Positions 11,206 to 23,574 are shown, counted from the first letter of the stretch. The stretch: 64,000 nt of DNA from Macrosoma leucophasiata (GCA_036365455.1 JAWQUS010000008.1:24721501-24785500), one strand, 5' to 3'. Notes: generated from the letters alone by a model not told the origin. Numbers and translations: made by a program.

Positions 11206-14049
11206 CAGTGAATTACTTTTGGCGGATAAGTGATGATCACAATGACTTGTTAATTGAAGTTGAAAGAAGTCGTGTCGTAAAAGGCAAACAGGTGAAACTT
11301 GGATATAAAGATGAGGAGACCAGTTTTAGAAACTTTTTGCAAATCACTATAACGGACAAGGCCTTCCACTCCTCAGATTTCGCCGTTATTCTGTTTGAGG
11401 TAAAACTCATACCGTAATCATGGACGAATGAGTAACGTGTTGTTGTAATAATTTCCCCAATTCCTGTTGTCGACAACAACTTAAAGAAGCGTTTCAAGGT
11501 CCACTCGGTTGCCAAATACCTACACTTCCCTGAGCAGAAAATCAACTTTTACCACAATGCTGCCTCATAAAACATGTTTCGTAAACAGGAACTGTTTGTG
11601 CGTAGGTACGAGCGAGTGCGCCGCGCCCTTATCTTTTAAAACCGAGAAAAATCTCCATCTACAAGCTACGTTAGAAGAATAAAGTACCTACATTTTAATT
11701 ATAAATTAATTATTTTCAAAGAAATCTGAACTTGAAGCGGCCAAATGTGAATCGGAATCGCTTATGAAGGGCTAGTAGCATATATAGCAGGAACATTTGA
11801 CGCAAACATAACTTTGTCATACAATACATGTAACAAAGTAATATAATTTGCTGTTTTTGGCAATATATATTATTTCAAAAACTGTTAAGAATATCTCATC
11901 CAAACTAAATGTCGTTGAATTTTTTCCATAAGAATTACAGCATAATTAATTATTCTTAATATTTCACCATCTTATTTTCAAAGTTAGAGGAGAGGCGATA
12001 CCCACGAAGTAGTATACTAAATCTATGAGATACCCAATAAATCACTTTGGAAGTGTCTTTTAAACGATTGACTTTGAGACAAAATGGTTTTAGAAACCTG
12101 AATGTTATTTTCAAAGACCAAACAATTTTGCTATTTTGCAACGGAACCCTAAAAACCTATAAACAAAATAGTAATGCATGTGCGGCTACGATTTCAAGAA
12201 TCCAAAGATTTATACCACTCAAATAGACGCACAGTAACAGCCGATTTGTGAAATGTCTGCGATCAATCAAAAGTTAACACTAATGGATCGCTATAACATG
12301 TTTACGAACGATAAAATTGGCGAAGTGTGTGGAGGCTGCAAAACATCACCGAAGCGAGTTCTTTATCTTTTATTCATCCATTATCAGGCGCATTCCTCGA
12401 AAGGTCATCAACAGAAAAGTGAAACTGGTTGAAACCGAAAGTGATGCTTATAAAACGAGATATACATAAATATTCCATTATAGGCCAGGTGACGTAGCGT
12501 CGCCGGGCTCGAACCCGGTGCCAGCTTTTAATGTCACTGATGCAACCACATAATCCAATGTCATGTTTCTTATGACACGTCTTAGCCTTTTCTCCGCGGG
12601 TGATGCGCGCCCTGACGAAATCTTATGATATAATGTTGTTTGCGTAAAGTTTGCTTGATGTATTGCAAATATCTGTTTAGCTTGCTTAGCGAGCTCATTT
12701 CAGGCGTCATGGTATATAACAACAGGGGGATGCACATATGAGATAGACTTTCCCAAATTCTCAATTTCGAATCAATTTTTCTCTCTCAATTTTTTAGGAT
12801 TTCGTATTAAATGCTATTGAAATGAGAGTACCAAAGTTTACCAAAATACCAAATTATTAATACATAGCTACATTTGTTGAACCTGAGACTTTAGATATAA
12901 TACTATAAGGTATGTACCCAGTCGATAACTTCTCCGTTGCAACTTAACACGTATGTTCCCAACCTATGTACTTAGGTACACGCACATCCTAATAGTAAAT
13001 GTGAGAATAGAAATAAATAAAGGTTAAAAGTTAAACCACACAAATTACCAAAACAACATAAAACGTGATTTGTAACTTAATAAAATGTCAAACAACCACG
13101 AGAATTTGGCAAAAAAAGAAGTGAGTAGGTATCAATTCTTGCGGAAGGTCGCACGGGTTGAATAAAATTATACTAGTGAGTTCCAGATTTCGTTTTGGTT
13201 GAATTGAGATAGAGAACTGACCGTTGTTTATGTCTATTTTGCAATAACCAAGTTGTTCATTAGTTTCACTTCTTTTTTTCTGCGTCACCAATGAATTACA
13301 CGCTGTATTTTAAACTAATTAAGCACGTTTTTGGACTCACAATAACTGCTAGAACTGACCATTAACAGTTAATGTCAAGGTGATGATGACTAATCTGACA
13401 AAATACCAGCGATTCCCTTTCGCTGATTACGTGTGTTAGGTATAACGTTAAATTATGCGATATGAATCTTCATAATCCCGCACATTTTATTCGATAGCTA
13501 AGCTCTCTTTTGATGTAACAAGATTGTATATGCAGCGACCTACTGTCATTGCAACATTGAAGAAAAAAGTCTCCAATTTACCGCTACCTGATCGCTTCAA
13601 GTGTTGGGGAGTAACCGCACCGCTGGGTTATTTAGTTGTGGTCACAAATAGCCACTGGGTGGCGAGTTCGTGCTCGTCGGCGACTCTTCGACGAGTTGCG
13701 TAAGAGTGGAAGGATTATCGGCGATGGGTCGTGACCCACCGAACCGGCTGCCCTTGACATATAGCCCGCTAGATGTAGAAAGTGCACACCAAATTGGACC
13801 GCGGACGACTCGATATTGTCTTAAGAGAGCGTGAAAAACAATCCTTCTAAAACAGTAGTTCAATCGCTACGGGATGTGAACGCAAAAAATTCGAACCACT
13901 ACTGCTTGGAGTCCTGTAAGTATTTCGTTTATTACTCGATTGTTAAATCTACAAAAGTGAAGATAAAATGAATATTTATTTGAATTAATATATTTGACTT
14001 AAACAAAAATCTTGAAGTAAGCATCTTTTAGCAAGAGAAAACGTTTCGG
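11206..14049. other. no supported gene
   Basis: Mostly A+T-rich. Around 12500 CGGGCTCGAACCCGG resembles a tRNA T-arm/box B on the minus strand, but no cloverleaf can be built around it. Bases 13600-13910 are more G+C-rich and carry a 73-codon minus ORF without recognisable motifs. Remaining ORFs look random. Confidence 0.4.
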
Positions 14050-14110
14050 ATTTACTTGGTGTATTTTTGAGTTCTATTAATAATTTAACTAAAAAATACA
14101 CCAAGTAAAT
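14050..14110. repeat. inverted repeat, 19-bp perfect arms
   Basis: ATTTACTTGGTGTATTTTT at 14050-14068 is the exact reverse complement of 14092-14110, with a 23-base spacer. CGCCTCTTTCAAGGTTCGCG and GCCAAAACTCC follow at once and match one end of the MITE at 45454. Confidence 0.8.
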
Positions 14111-14319
14111 CAAATAAAATAAGAGCAACCACACGCCTCTTTCAAGGTTCGCGCCAAAACTCCTTTGGCTGTTTTTTTTTTCAAAACTTACATTGGTGGC
14201 ACTTTGTTTGATATAGGTTTATTACAGTCAAATAGAATATCAGTGCGATAACACAGTTTTTCGGGTTGCCGCCAAAACTTAATTGTAAATGTTCTGGTTA
14301 AGTAGCCATCGTTTAACTC

Positions 14320-14672
14320 GAATTACTGACTGTGACTGACTGACGGACTGATTATTGACTGACTGACTCTGACTTTAACAAATTTGAAGTTATTTAAGAA
14401 AAACGACGAAAATTGACCACCGCCTATTTCCGAAACTACTAAACTTAAAATTTTGAAAAAAAATGTGGAAAATAGTTCTTTGCCTATAGATTACTGGAAA
14501 ACCTATAAGAAGTTTGAGTATTCAAATTAAATCGAAAATTCTTAATAATATAACCCCCCCTGCCGGTACCACCGTAACCGCTATGTCCCTGCATTTTAAA
14601 TCTGTAATATTTATTTAAATTACGGAACCCTCACCACGCGAGTCGAACTCGCACTTGTCCGGTTTTTTTTTT
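14320..14672 (+). repeat. fam-P dispersed repeat
   Basis: TGACTGACTGACGGACTG-type runs, CCGAAACTACTAAACTTAAA and the terminal ACGCGAGTCGAACTCGCACT followed by a T-run. The terminal motif recurs at 2443, 21560 and 58145. The following 14673-15092 shows no gene. Confidence 0.6.
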
Positions 14673-15092
14673 AATTCCAGCTAACTGCAAACCAGAATTA
14701 AATAATGTGCCAAATTATAGATACGAACTATTTGCACTTAACATTGTTCGTTTTCTTTAGACTGGGCATTTGTTATTTTCCTTGTGACAAACTAAAATTG
14801 ATCAAAATAGTCCGAATCAAAATACCAAAACAATCCGTTCTCCAGTTTTAGTGAGATTAAGAACGTAATTTCATTTTTATATATAGACATTGATAAACAA
14901 TGCGACGAACGTAGTGATCGTGCAGCCGGATCTCGAGCTATCGCAGAATAACCCAGGAGTTACGTAATCTTTGTTTCAATCTAAATTAATACACGCTGCA
15001 GCCTCCCGCCACTTGCATTCTACCATCAAGATTCTACTTGCATGTCAATGCCGCTTCCCACGAGTTCTTTGTCCTATTATTGTACGTTCCGA

Positions 15093-15354
15093 TTTTTTTT
15101 TTAATGTAATGGAAGTGGCAAACAGGCATGCAGTTCACATTGATGTTAAGTGATGACTGCAGCCTACCTTTGCGTACCCTGCGTTACCACTCCTGAGGCC
15201 TAAGGTGTTATGCCTCTGTGTCGGAAATTACAGGGCCGTACATTACCACCTGACCGAAACACGCTAGTGCTGAACACTACCATTTAGCAGCAAGTATATT
15301 AGGTAATGCGGTGGTACCTACGCCCGCGAGTTCCGTCTGACTCTACCACCAGTA
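15093..15354 (-). repeat. fam-A copy, near full length
   Basis: T-run, AATGTAATGGAAGTGGCAAA, ATTACCACCTGACCGAAACA, ending CTCTACCACCAGTA. It lacks part of the central block that reads GGTCAAAATGCAGATGCG in intact copies. Confidence 0.85.
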
Positions 15355-16382
15355 ACAACGATGCAGTTAAAACTAAGTTTAAAAACAATTTGTGAGCGGA
15401 ACCACCTCTGTAGTGGGCTGAAGACATTGAGAAACCCAATGATTATTAATACCTGATATCTGATATATGATGCAATCTGCATTCATATGCAAATACAATC
15501 GCGCATCTAGGTTCTGAAGGACAATGTAAATGATAAATGCTTTCATAATTCGACGACTCACTAATGACTACTCACGACAACCTACTGATGTTGTTGATGT
15601 GAAAGTTTGGTTGTTACTCAATCACGCTTATCAAAAACGGCTGAACAGATTACGAGTTAATTTAGCACACGAATAGTTTTGTAGAATGCTTTTGATCCCG
15701 GTAAAAACTGCGTAGTCGCGAGCAGTAGCTTATGTCAAAGACTTTTCAGCTATGTAGAGCTGCTGGATCTTGCATTAATTTCTAATATATGGTACATGTA
15801 CCTATGTAGTTACAAATGCCGACCTAGGAAAACTGTGTTAATTTTTTTGTGAGTGTACAAAAAAGATATCTACCTATATCGGAAAAAAAATGTGTTGAAA
15901 CGTTGTATGTTCATTCATAATCAGCCAATAAACAGCCGATTTTTCCGATATTTCGTTCAATATTTTTGCTACTTGACTCTTGTCTTTGTAAAAACAACTA
16001 CGTTTGCTCTCTTACTCATAAAAATCGCAACGCATGCGCATGTATCAATGTAACACGATGTACGTAACAAGCTTTCTAGCATTATACAAAAAAATCGCAC
16101 ACCGCGGGCATGTCTCGAATAAAATAATGTACTATCACCAAAACATTAAAGATATAAATAACTTGAACGATAAAACTACGCGGCGGAACAATTACATCCG
16201 TTTTGCTAATTTATTTTTGTTCTGTACACTATGTTGATATACAAAAAAAAACAAATCGCTACATTTAATGAACAAAATGCTAGTGACTTTATTTGATAAC
16301 ATATATATTAGGTAGTTAAAGCTGCACCTGAGTCCCCTTTGTTGTGGTTCAGTATTAAAATATCCAACTAGCTATGCCCGCA
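15355..16382. other. A+T-rich stretch without recognisable gene
   Basis: Short ORFs at 15379-16237 are of random composition. No splice or promoter pattern stands out. Confidence 0.4.
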
Positions 16383-16968
16383 AGCTTTTCGCGCAGCTGC
16401 AGCCCATTTGGCAGTCAAGTAAACTGACTATTATGGTGAGATTCACAGACCGCACTACGACTTTACTTTGAGCAAAGTATGCTTAGAACTGTCAGAAATG
16501 TATGGGTTTTGACAGTTCGAAGCGTACTTTGCTCGCAAGTAAAGTCGTGGTGCGGTCTGTGAATCTCACCATTAGAGTTAAGCTCAGAATTTTCAAGTCC
16601 AACGTAAAGTCCTTTCCGTCCGAGTATGGCTGCGAAACGTGGAAGGTCACCAAGGCCACTTCATACTAACTCCAGGTCTTTGTTAATAGTTGTCTTCGCA
16701 AAATTCTTGGGATATACTGGCCCGAGAAAATCTCAGATGTTAACCTACTTGAACGCTGCCACGAAACTTCAATCGAGGAACAAGTTAGGCGCCGTAAGTG
16801 GAATTGGATTGGCCACACACTCCGAAGGATTCCTGATCACGTACCAAAACAGGCATTGGACTGGAACCCCCAAGGAAAGCGAAAACGTGGTCGTCCGAAG
16901 CAGACTTGGCGACGAACGGTTACTGACGAAGTGAAGAAGATCGGGAAGTGTTGGAGGGAAATCAATTT
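16383..16968 (+). mobile_element. RTE-like LINE: C-terminal reverse-transcriptase fragment, split by a MITE
   Basis: In frame before the MITE: LFAQLQPIWQSSKLTI. After it: KLRIFKSNVKSF, YGCETWKVTKAT, RRRKWNWIGHTLRRIPDH and NPQGKRKRGRPKQTWRR, ending VTDEVKKIGKCWREI. The WIGHTLR and GKRKRGRP blocks are typical of the C-terminal part of RTE/BovB-type retrotransposon polymerases. There is at least one in-frame stop after KVTKATSY, and only about 150 codons remain, so it is a dead fragment. A 140-bp MITE (16433-16572) interrupts it and fam-A follows directly. Confidence 0.85.
16433..16572. mobile_element. MITE with about 59-bp terminal inverted repeats inserted in a LINE
   Basis: ATGGTGAGATTCACAGACCG at the left end mirrors CGGTCTGTGAATCTCACCAT at the right end. 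The arms stay complementary, with few mismatches, to the TGACAGTTC/GAACTGTCA pair, leaving a short loop. It separates two halves of the LINE frame (..KLTI and KLRIFKSN..). Confidence 0.85.
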
Positions 16969-17256
16969 TACTGGTGGTAGAGCTCCAGTGACGGAGCTCG
17001 CGGGCGCAGGCACCACCGCATTGCCTAATATACTTGCCGCTAAATGGTAGTGTTCAGCACTATCGTGTTCCGGTCAGGTGGTAATGTACGGCCCTATAAT
17101 TTCCGGCACAGAGGCATAACACCTTAGGCCTCAGGAGTGGTAACGCATCTGCATTTTTACCTCTGGTCATTGTGTGGGTGTCTATAGGCTGCGGTCATCA
17201 CTTGGCATCAATGTGAACTGTATGCTTGTTTGCCACTTTTAAAACATAAAAAAAAA
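16969..17256 (+). repeat. fam-A copy, full length
   Basis: TACTGGTGGTAGAGCTCCAG to CATAAAAAAAAA. The 5' end abuts the LINE fragment at ...GGGAAATCAATTT, giving a reference for full-length fam-A. Confidence 0.9.
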
Positions 17257-19983
17257 GCGCGAGACCGATCAAGGACCATAAGGAGAGCATAACTGTCTTA
17301 ATATGTTTTAAAAATAAAACGTTATAAAACATGTGAGGACATTTTATAAATAAAAATATCCTTAGATTGAGTGTCTGAAATCTGTATTTCAAATAGCTGT
17401 TCTGATTCAACGATTTTGGATATACTTTGACAGTCGGGACAAACAATTTAATATACACATATAGATATATTATATTGGCATGACGATGAGATATGTATGC
17501 GCGGGGAAAGTGGTAGACGTAACATTTGTCAAGCACGAGATTATGTGAGGTCACTCCAACATGGTTGACTTCAATTATCTAACTTTTTCTCATTTCAAGT
17601 TTGTGTACGTAAATAAAACTACGGCATTTCTCCGAACACATAGATGTATTAGATGATAAGGCATTTGAATATTCCGTTTTTGATAATAGGTATTATTATA
17701 AATTTTGCAATCTTCGTCTTTGCAGACATTATTGGATTTTTTATATGCTTAACACATTGCACCTTTAGAATTGAAGTGACAAGTCTCAAAAAATTAAGAA
17801 AAAAGTCATTTTCTCAATTTTTTGAGGTTATACTACTTCAATTCTAAAGCTGCGACATAATGCTTTTCGAGAACATTTTTTGCAAATCATGCAATTATAT
17901 CCTTTAAAAGCTGTACCAATATTATACAAGACATCTGAGTATTATTTTTGTGTCTAAAATTACCTGCGTGTAGGTATGTGTATATAACAGAGATAGTTAG
18001 ACATCAATTAAAATAATAATTAATAATCTCTATATGCATAATTACAACATTGAGTTGCGTTATTTATCGCTTATAAATGAAAGAAATTATTATTAATTGC
18101 TGAATGAAGACCTGGCGATGATTTTCGTACGTTAAACATTTACAAAATTAAGCCAATGATAGTCAAATCTATTATGATGATAAAAATATGTTCACTATGT
18201 TCAGCTCATTGGAAATAATGCCATTTCCTATCAACAGTAGGTACCTATTAGCTATCCATACTGCACTTTAATTTTTAACTTTTTTCCTGTAAAGAAACTA
18301 TTAGGAAAAAAATATTATTGGAACATGTTCTTTAGATTCTCAAATTATCCCCTATACAGTGATTGAGTGGCCACTGAAAGAATGCGACCATGAAGTCTGT
18401 CTGTCTGTGAAGTGATGATACCTAGTGTGATTGGTGTTTAACCACGTCTCGTCAATAAATATCATAGATTAAAGAAGAAAGAAATAAGAAACAATCTGTA
18501 AATGTACACTGGAAAGGACACTCTGTAAATAGATTAATCTATTGTTTTGAAAATACTGCCAAAGCGAAACGATGCCCTAGGGCCAACGTTGCCGGAGAAA
18601 CTGGTACTGGAATACTCATCCTTGCGACGCTGCCTTGAGAGTTTTATGTGCATGATATATTAATGAAAAAGGATGCTTTCTCTACATTACTCGCAAGAAA
18701 TTTCCCTTCTATCATAACCTAATACGCTTCAACTATAAGGTTATAAATAATCCGATCAATGAACGTATTTAACGCCATTTTAATGTCATAAGCTCACACA
18801 TAATCTTACGTATGATTACATTGATATTATTATTTAAAAAAAAACATATGTTATGTATGTAAAAGTTCTGCTTAACTTTGCATAATCAAAACATTAAACG
18901 CAGAGGAATTCGTTGCTAAATTTAAATTACTAATTCAAAGTTATACTTATAATTATGTGCGTTCTTGATGCAGGCGCTGAGAATATCGACGACAATGTCT
19001 AGAAAAACTATTTTATGTAAAGTGTAAGTATTCTCGACAGATAAATCAGCCAATCAACGAGAGTTTGCGTCGATATAAACTGTAAATGTTTCATTAAAGG
19101 AGACATCAAAAGTAAGAAAGCAATATAAAATGCAGTTTCATGAGTAAATAAACGTTCTCGATTGAGCTTCAATAACGTGTGATGTTTTCAAAACGCGCCG
19201 CAAATATATTATATATGTGCGCTTTCTTTTTCGTGTGTATCGACTAGTCGAAGTTACGTTGTCCAAACTGCGGAGAAATTCCGATATTGTTTTGTATTCA
19301 AAAAGTACCGAACTACGCGTGCGGTGACAAAACGTTAAAACTTAATTTTCTTTTCAAGGCGAAAGCGAAACAATCGTAACACTCGTTATGTTTAAATTAC
19401 CCAATTAGGAAGCGGCCTGTGTCGTTCACAATTATATACACTTTGTTCAATTGTTATATACTGCGGCCACACGAACGATGGATTCATTTAAAGCAATCTG
19501 CACCTTCCGGAACGAAAGTTAATACAGCATTTATCGCTACAAGTGCATTGTGAATGGTACATAATATACGCTCGAACCTATTCATTATTGCGCAATGCTA
19601 TCGGATGAACCGGCGCGGGCATATCTATTTACATACAAAGAAACAGATGAAAGGTTTGCGCACTTCGACGCTTATACAGGCTGGACTAGAACATATGTCA
19701 TTAATTTCATATGAATATATACACTGCCACATTCCAAATTTGCCTCCAATAAAATCTCTTAGTTTACTCTTCACCGCCCCGACTTCGCGCGCGGTTGCAA
19801 TGTAGATTGTTACTGGTAATTTGATGCTTCTCAATCATCAATTTCTACCTATTCTGCTGACTGACTTATGTCAAGGGCTTCAAGGTTTACATAGAAAAAG
19901 TTAGTAGTAAAGTTTTCTAAAAATTTCTAACTTTCGTTCTTGAGTCGTTCTTGAGTTATGCGTTTAGCAGCACTTTTAGTGAT
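17257..19983. other. A+T-rich stretch without recognisable gene
   Basis: Only short random ORFs. Bases 19180-19330 are somewhat richer in CpG (AAAACGCGCCGC, GAACTACGCGTGCGG), without a supported exon. Confidence 0.4.
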
Positions 19984-20258
19984 TTTTTGTAGGTAATGAA
20001 GGTGGCAAGCAAGCATGCAGCTTACATAGATGTTGAGTGATGTCTGAAGTCTATGACTCCCATACAAAAACCAGAGATGTTGTTGTCAAAATGTAAATGC
20101 GTCGCCACCCCTGAGACCTCAGTTATTATGTCACTGTGATAGTTATTACGAGGCCATACATTACCATCTTACCGGAACACGATAGTGCTGAACACTATCA
20201 TTTAGCGTGCAGTGGTGCCTACGCCCTCGAGCTCCTATTTTGGAACTCTACCACCAGT
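19984..20258 (-). repeat. fam-A copy, second subfamily
   Basis: GGTAATGAAGGTGGCAAGCA, TTATGTCACTGTGATAGTTA and TTACGAGGCCATACATTACC mark the divergent subfamily seen at 2078, 46029 and 49557. Ends CTCTACCACCAGTGA. Confidence 0.85.
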
Positions 20259-20385
20259 GACATTGTTTTATACCATAGAAGATTTGTTGCAAAAACATTT
20301 TGATGATTACGTTTATTTTCATTTGTAGTATCGTCATATCACCCTGTATACCATTATAAAGAGTGGGCCGAACTCCAGCAAATCT

Positions 20386-20590
20386 ACTCTAATCTCTACT
20401 AATATTATAAAGAGGTATAGTTTGTAACTTTGTTTGTTTGTATGTTTGAGTGTTAGGGCTAATCTCAGAAACTACTAAGTCCGATTTGAAAAAGGTTTTC
20501 AGTGTTGTTTAGATAGCCCATTTATCGACGAAGGTTATCATCACGCTAAAACCAGTAGGAGCGGAGCATCAATGAAGAATTAATCAAAAT
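20386..20590 (+). repeat. fam-N dispersed repeat
   Basis: CTACTAATATTATAAAGAGG, TTTGTTTGTATGTTTGAGTG, then GAAACTACTAAGTCCGATTT and ACGCTAAAACCAGTAGGAGC. This layout (ATATTATAAA opening, GTTTGT run, AAACTACT) is common among lepidopteran non-autonomous repeats. Related text in reverse lies at 62251-62400 and 63040-63165. Confidence 0.6.
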
Positions 20591-20886
20591 CAATCAAATT
20601 GTTTTTCTATTGAGAGCTTCCGCTGCGTGCGCTTGTATGACAGAATTGTTCCCCTTTAAAAATTCTAAAAAAAAGTCCGCGACAGCATGTCTGTCTTTTA
20701 AGGTTAGCTCACTATAACCTTTCTTATACTTAGCAAATTTGTTCTAAGATAATGCTATAAAATAATTTAATTGAGGTGTTAATAACATGATCGGCGAGGC
20801 CTTCTCTCTGCTCCTGCACAATTTATGCGCGACCTTCAACAAAAACACGTACTGACGCATGCAAAACTTTCATAAACTCATAATTC

Positions 20887-20921
20887 ACATTCCTTCACAA
20901 AGCTCGTTTGTGAAGGAATGT
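20887..20921. repeat. hairpin, 15-bp perfect arms, 5-base loop
   Basis: ACATTCCTTCACAAA at 20887-20901 and its exact reverse complement at 20907-20921, loop GCTCG. Confidence 0.9.
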
Positions 20922-20967
20922 AGCTTAATGATGGCGCCACTGTCGCTTTCCATGAATATCGCGAACA

Positions 20968-21223
20968 TTTTTCTTAATATAATGGAAGTGGCAAACAAGC
21001 ATGCAGTTCACATTGATATAATTGATCAAGCAAAAAATGCAGATGCGTTACCACTCCTCAGGCCTAAGGTGTTATGCCTCTGTGCCGGAAATTACAGCGC
21101 CGTACATTACCACCTGACCGGAACACGATAGTGCTGAACACTACCATTTAGCGGCAAGTATATTAGGCAATACGGTGGTGCCTACGCCCGCGAGCTCCGT
21201 CATTGGAGCCCTACCATCAGTAA
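20968..21223 (-). repeat. fam-A copy with small internal deletion
   Basis: AATATAATGGAAGTGGCAAA to CCCTACCATCAGTAA. After ACATTGATAT the usual GTTAAGTGATGACTGCAG block is missing. Confidence 0.85.
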
Positions 21224-21285
21224 ATAAAGTATACATTTTAACGTGACGCAATTCCCAAGCGAGGAAAAGATAAACATGCAGTACA

Positions 21286-21378
21286 CAGCGAGAACTATTG
21301 CTCACCGAACCTACGAAAGAGACAATCGGCTAGTTTCGACTACGTAGAGCGTTATCTCTGCTGCACACTGCCTACGTA
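21286..21378 (+). repeat. fam-L fragment
   Basis: AAAGAGACAATCGGCTAGTT, CTACGTAGAGCGTTATCTCT and CACTGCCTACGTAAGCACTG match the left half of fam-L at 30590 and 51130. Confidence 0.7.
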
Positions 21379-21443
21379 AGCACTGATAGCCATTTCAACA
21401 TTTTGACGCGTGTGGTTTTATATACAGGTAGTAAATAATATAG

Positions 21444-21600
21444 GTCGTATAATATAGGTCGCTGGATGAGGGCGGTCCAGGACCGTTTCGCTGTGGCAAT
21501 CTTTGAGGGAAGCCTTTGTCCAGCAGTGGACATCTTCTGACTGAAATGATGATGATGAGTCGTACACGCGAGTCCGACTCGCACTTGACCGGTTTTTTTT
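21444..21600 (+). mobile_element. LINE 3'-terminal remnant followed by fam-P tip
   Basis: In frame: RWMRAVQDRFAVAIFEGSLC, PAVDIF, stop, then GATGATGATGA. This is a C-terminal end pattern common to non-LTR elements of Lepidoptera. Directly after it ACGCGAGTCCGACTCGCACT and a T-run form a fam-P end. Confidence 0.6.
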
Positions 21601-22136
21601 TATTACGAACGACTACCTCGAGCTTAATACCTACACCGATCGGAGGAAAACGGGTTAATTTAAAATGTGATTATAATTTTGGCATATACTCGTAAATACA
21701 AAGGTCGTTTCGGAGAAGAGGCGACCCGAGACCGCTTCGATATGGTAATGCGATGTTAAATAGCTCGACATTCCTCTCTATTGAGAAATAAAATTCCTTA
21801 TATAGGTTAATAGTCACTAATATACATCGCAAGGCGAAGAATTTATGAATGTGTAATGATCCAAGCTGTTACAAGAAGTAAAGAGATGTTAAAACTAGCA
21901 GAGAGGTTATAGGCACGTCAGAATAATTTTAAAGTCAACATTTTAATGGTGGTAGAGCTCCAGGTGCTTGCGGGGCGGTAAGTACAACAGTTTCCCTCAA
22001 AGCGGCGCGAATTTCTTAATACATCAAAAGTCTATATGTGGCCACCGATGGCGCACCCTGCCATATCAGCAAATCCGTCGCGCTCCACCGGTGGTACACG
22101 CTGGAGTGAACGTGTTAGGGGAAAATAAGCGTAAAT
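21601..22136. other. no gene; fam-A tip at 21948
   Basis: Mostly A+T-rich. ATGGTGGTAGAGCTCCAG at 21944-21962 is an isolated fam-A 5' tip, followed by a G+C-richer segment to 22115 of unknown origin. Confidence 0.4.
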
Positions 22137-22767
22137 AACCGCTTGCAATATTAAAATTAATGAAGTTGACAAAATTAAATTCTTAGGACTAATGATAGAT
22201 AAAAACTACGGCTGGAAAACACACATTGACTATATTTGCGACAAATTAGATAGGTTCGTCTTTGCTTTAAAAAGACTGCGTCAAACTGTGTCAACAGAAG
22301 CGGCCCTTAGTGCATACCATGGATACGTATCCTCTGTGCTTACTTATGGACTACTATTATGTGGAAATTCGGTTGCAATTGGCAAGGCTTTCCGTGTGCA
22401 GAAAAAATGCATTAGAGCTATCTGCGGAGCTTTATTCGAGAAACTTCGTATACTACTTTTAGCCTGTATGTACATCCGAGAACTTTGTGTCTTTGTAATG
22501 CAGCATCCACAAAATTTTATACTACAATCGGATGCTACTAGCAAAAATTGTAGCGTTAGAAATCGTTTCAAATTACACGTTCCGAGATGCAGAATTGAAT
22601 TGTTTAAAAGAAACGCATCTGTTAACGCCATTCGAGTATATAATAAGTTACCGGACAGTTTTAAACAATTGCGATTACCAGTGTTCAAAAAAAGGCTGAC
22701 ACAATGGTTGCAACAGCACTGTTTTTATGATATTAATGAATATATGACAAATAAAATAAAACTGTAA
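22137..22767 (+). pseudogene. jockey/CR1-like LINE reverse transcriptase, C-terminal remnant
   Basis: An open frame from 22134 to TAA at 22765-22767. It holds the region after the polymerase core: KIKFLGLMIDKNYGWKTHID, then a Leu-rich thumb-like segment (SAYHGYVSSVLTYGLLL), then RVQKKCIRAICGA and CMYIRELCVF, with a basic C-terminus (VFKKRLTQWL). FLG(L/I)..D and the QK..IR.I.G pattern are typical of jockey/CR1-type elements. The palm domain and endonuclease are absent, and CGALFEKLR appears shortened relative to the usual spacing before the KLR..LAC block. The ATG at 22192 is not a true gene start. Confidence 0.8.
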
Positions 22768-22802
22768 TTACCTAATTGCTTCCTAGTAAAGCGAATATTA
22801 AT

Positions 22803-22926
22803 TTAACGTAACGTAACTTCACGCCTGTAATCCCCGAAGGGGTAGGCAGAGGTAAATGCATGCATTCAAGCATACATGCAAACACCCACGATTCGCCGGT
22901 TACGTTTTGGCCCATGTAACAGGTGG
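22803..22926 (-). repeat. SINE-B, 3' half only
   Basis: ACGTAACTTCACGCCTGTAA through GGCCCATGTAACAGGTGGCG matches the body and tail of the full copies at 5660 and 50303. The tRNA head is missing, consistent with 5' truncation. It lies in the A+T-rich sequence following the LINE stop. Confidence 0.85.
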
Positions 22927-23574
22927 CGAATATTAATTTGAGACTTAATAATCTGAATTTCTGACTTTCTTTTTTTGACATATTTAATCACACAACTTGA
23001 CATAATTACTTTAATATAATTTGACTTTAATCATTGAAATCCAAACTTAAATGCAAAATCATGACATTTTACAGATATTTACAATTTTATATTAAAACCA
23101 ATAAATTTAATTGTTATGTTTAAAATATTTGTAATAATATTGTAAATTTTATGACTTTCTCTGTTGTTTCCTAAATGTACTATAATGAACTATAATAATA
23201 ATTAAGAAACTAATATCTACTATTTGAAATTCAACAGAAAAAATGTCTTTATTTCTACTTTGTTTTTACACACCATTATCATGGTAGAATATTATAATCT
23301 GATTAAGCTGTACTCTCACCATCTGAACAAAACTATGTAATATTCTGGAAAATAAATGATTATGATATGATTGTGATTCGCAACCCTATACATTAGTACC
23401 GTATTAGTAGTAGTAATTCATGTAGATAGCGAAGCCGGGGCAGTCCGCTAGTGAATAACAAAACGTTGGTAACAGTATACAGATAAATAAAATTGGAGTG
23501 TCTGTTTGTAATATAAGAATAACCGCTTTTTACTAATTGCACATGTATGTATATACGATACATATACCAAAACA
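22927..23574. other. A+T-rich, probable 3' region of the preceding LINE
   Basis: No gene. GGAAAATAAATGATTATG near 23347 includes AATAAA and is the kind of tail expected at a LINE 3' end, so the element may run to about 23390. Confidence 0.35.

Noticed and set aside
12480..12530. Possible tRNA T-arm near 12500
   Set aside because: Box B-like core present but no acceptor, D or anticodon arms can be drawn on either strand.
17198..17554. 118-codon minus-strand ORF ending NKHTVHIDAK
   Set aside because: The C-terminus is fam-A antisense; the same VANKHAVHID text appears wherever fam-A occurs.
22344..22688. 114-codon minus-strand ORF
   Set aside because: Antisense of the LINE remnant at 22137-22767.
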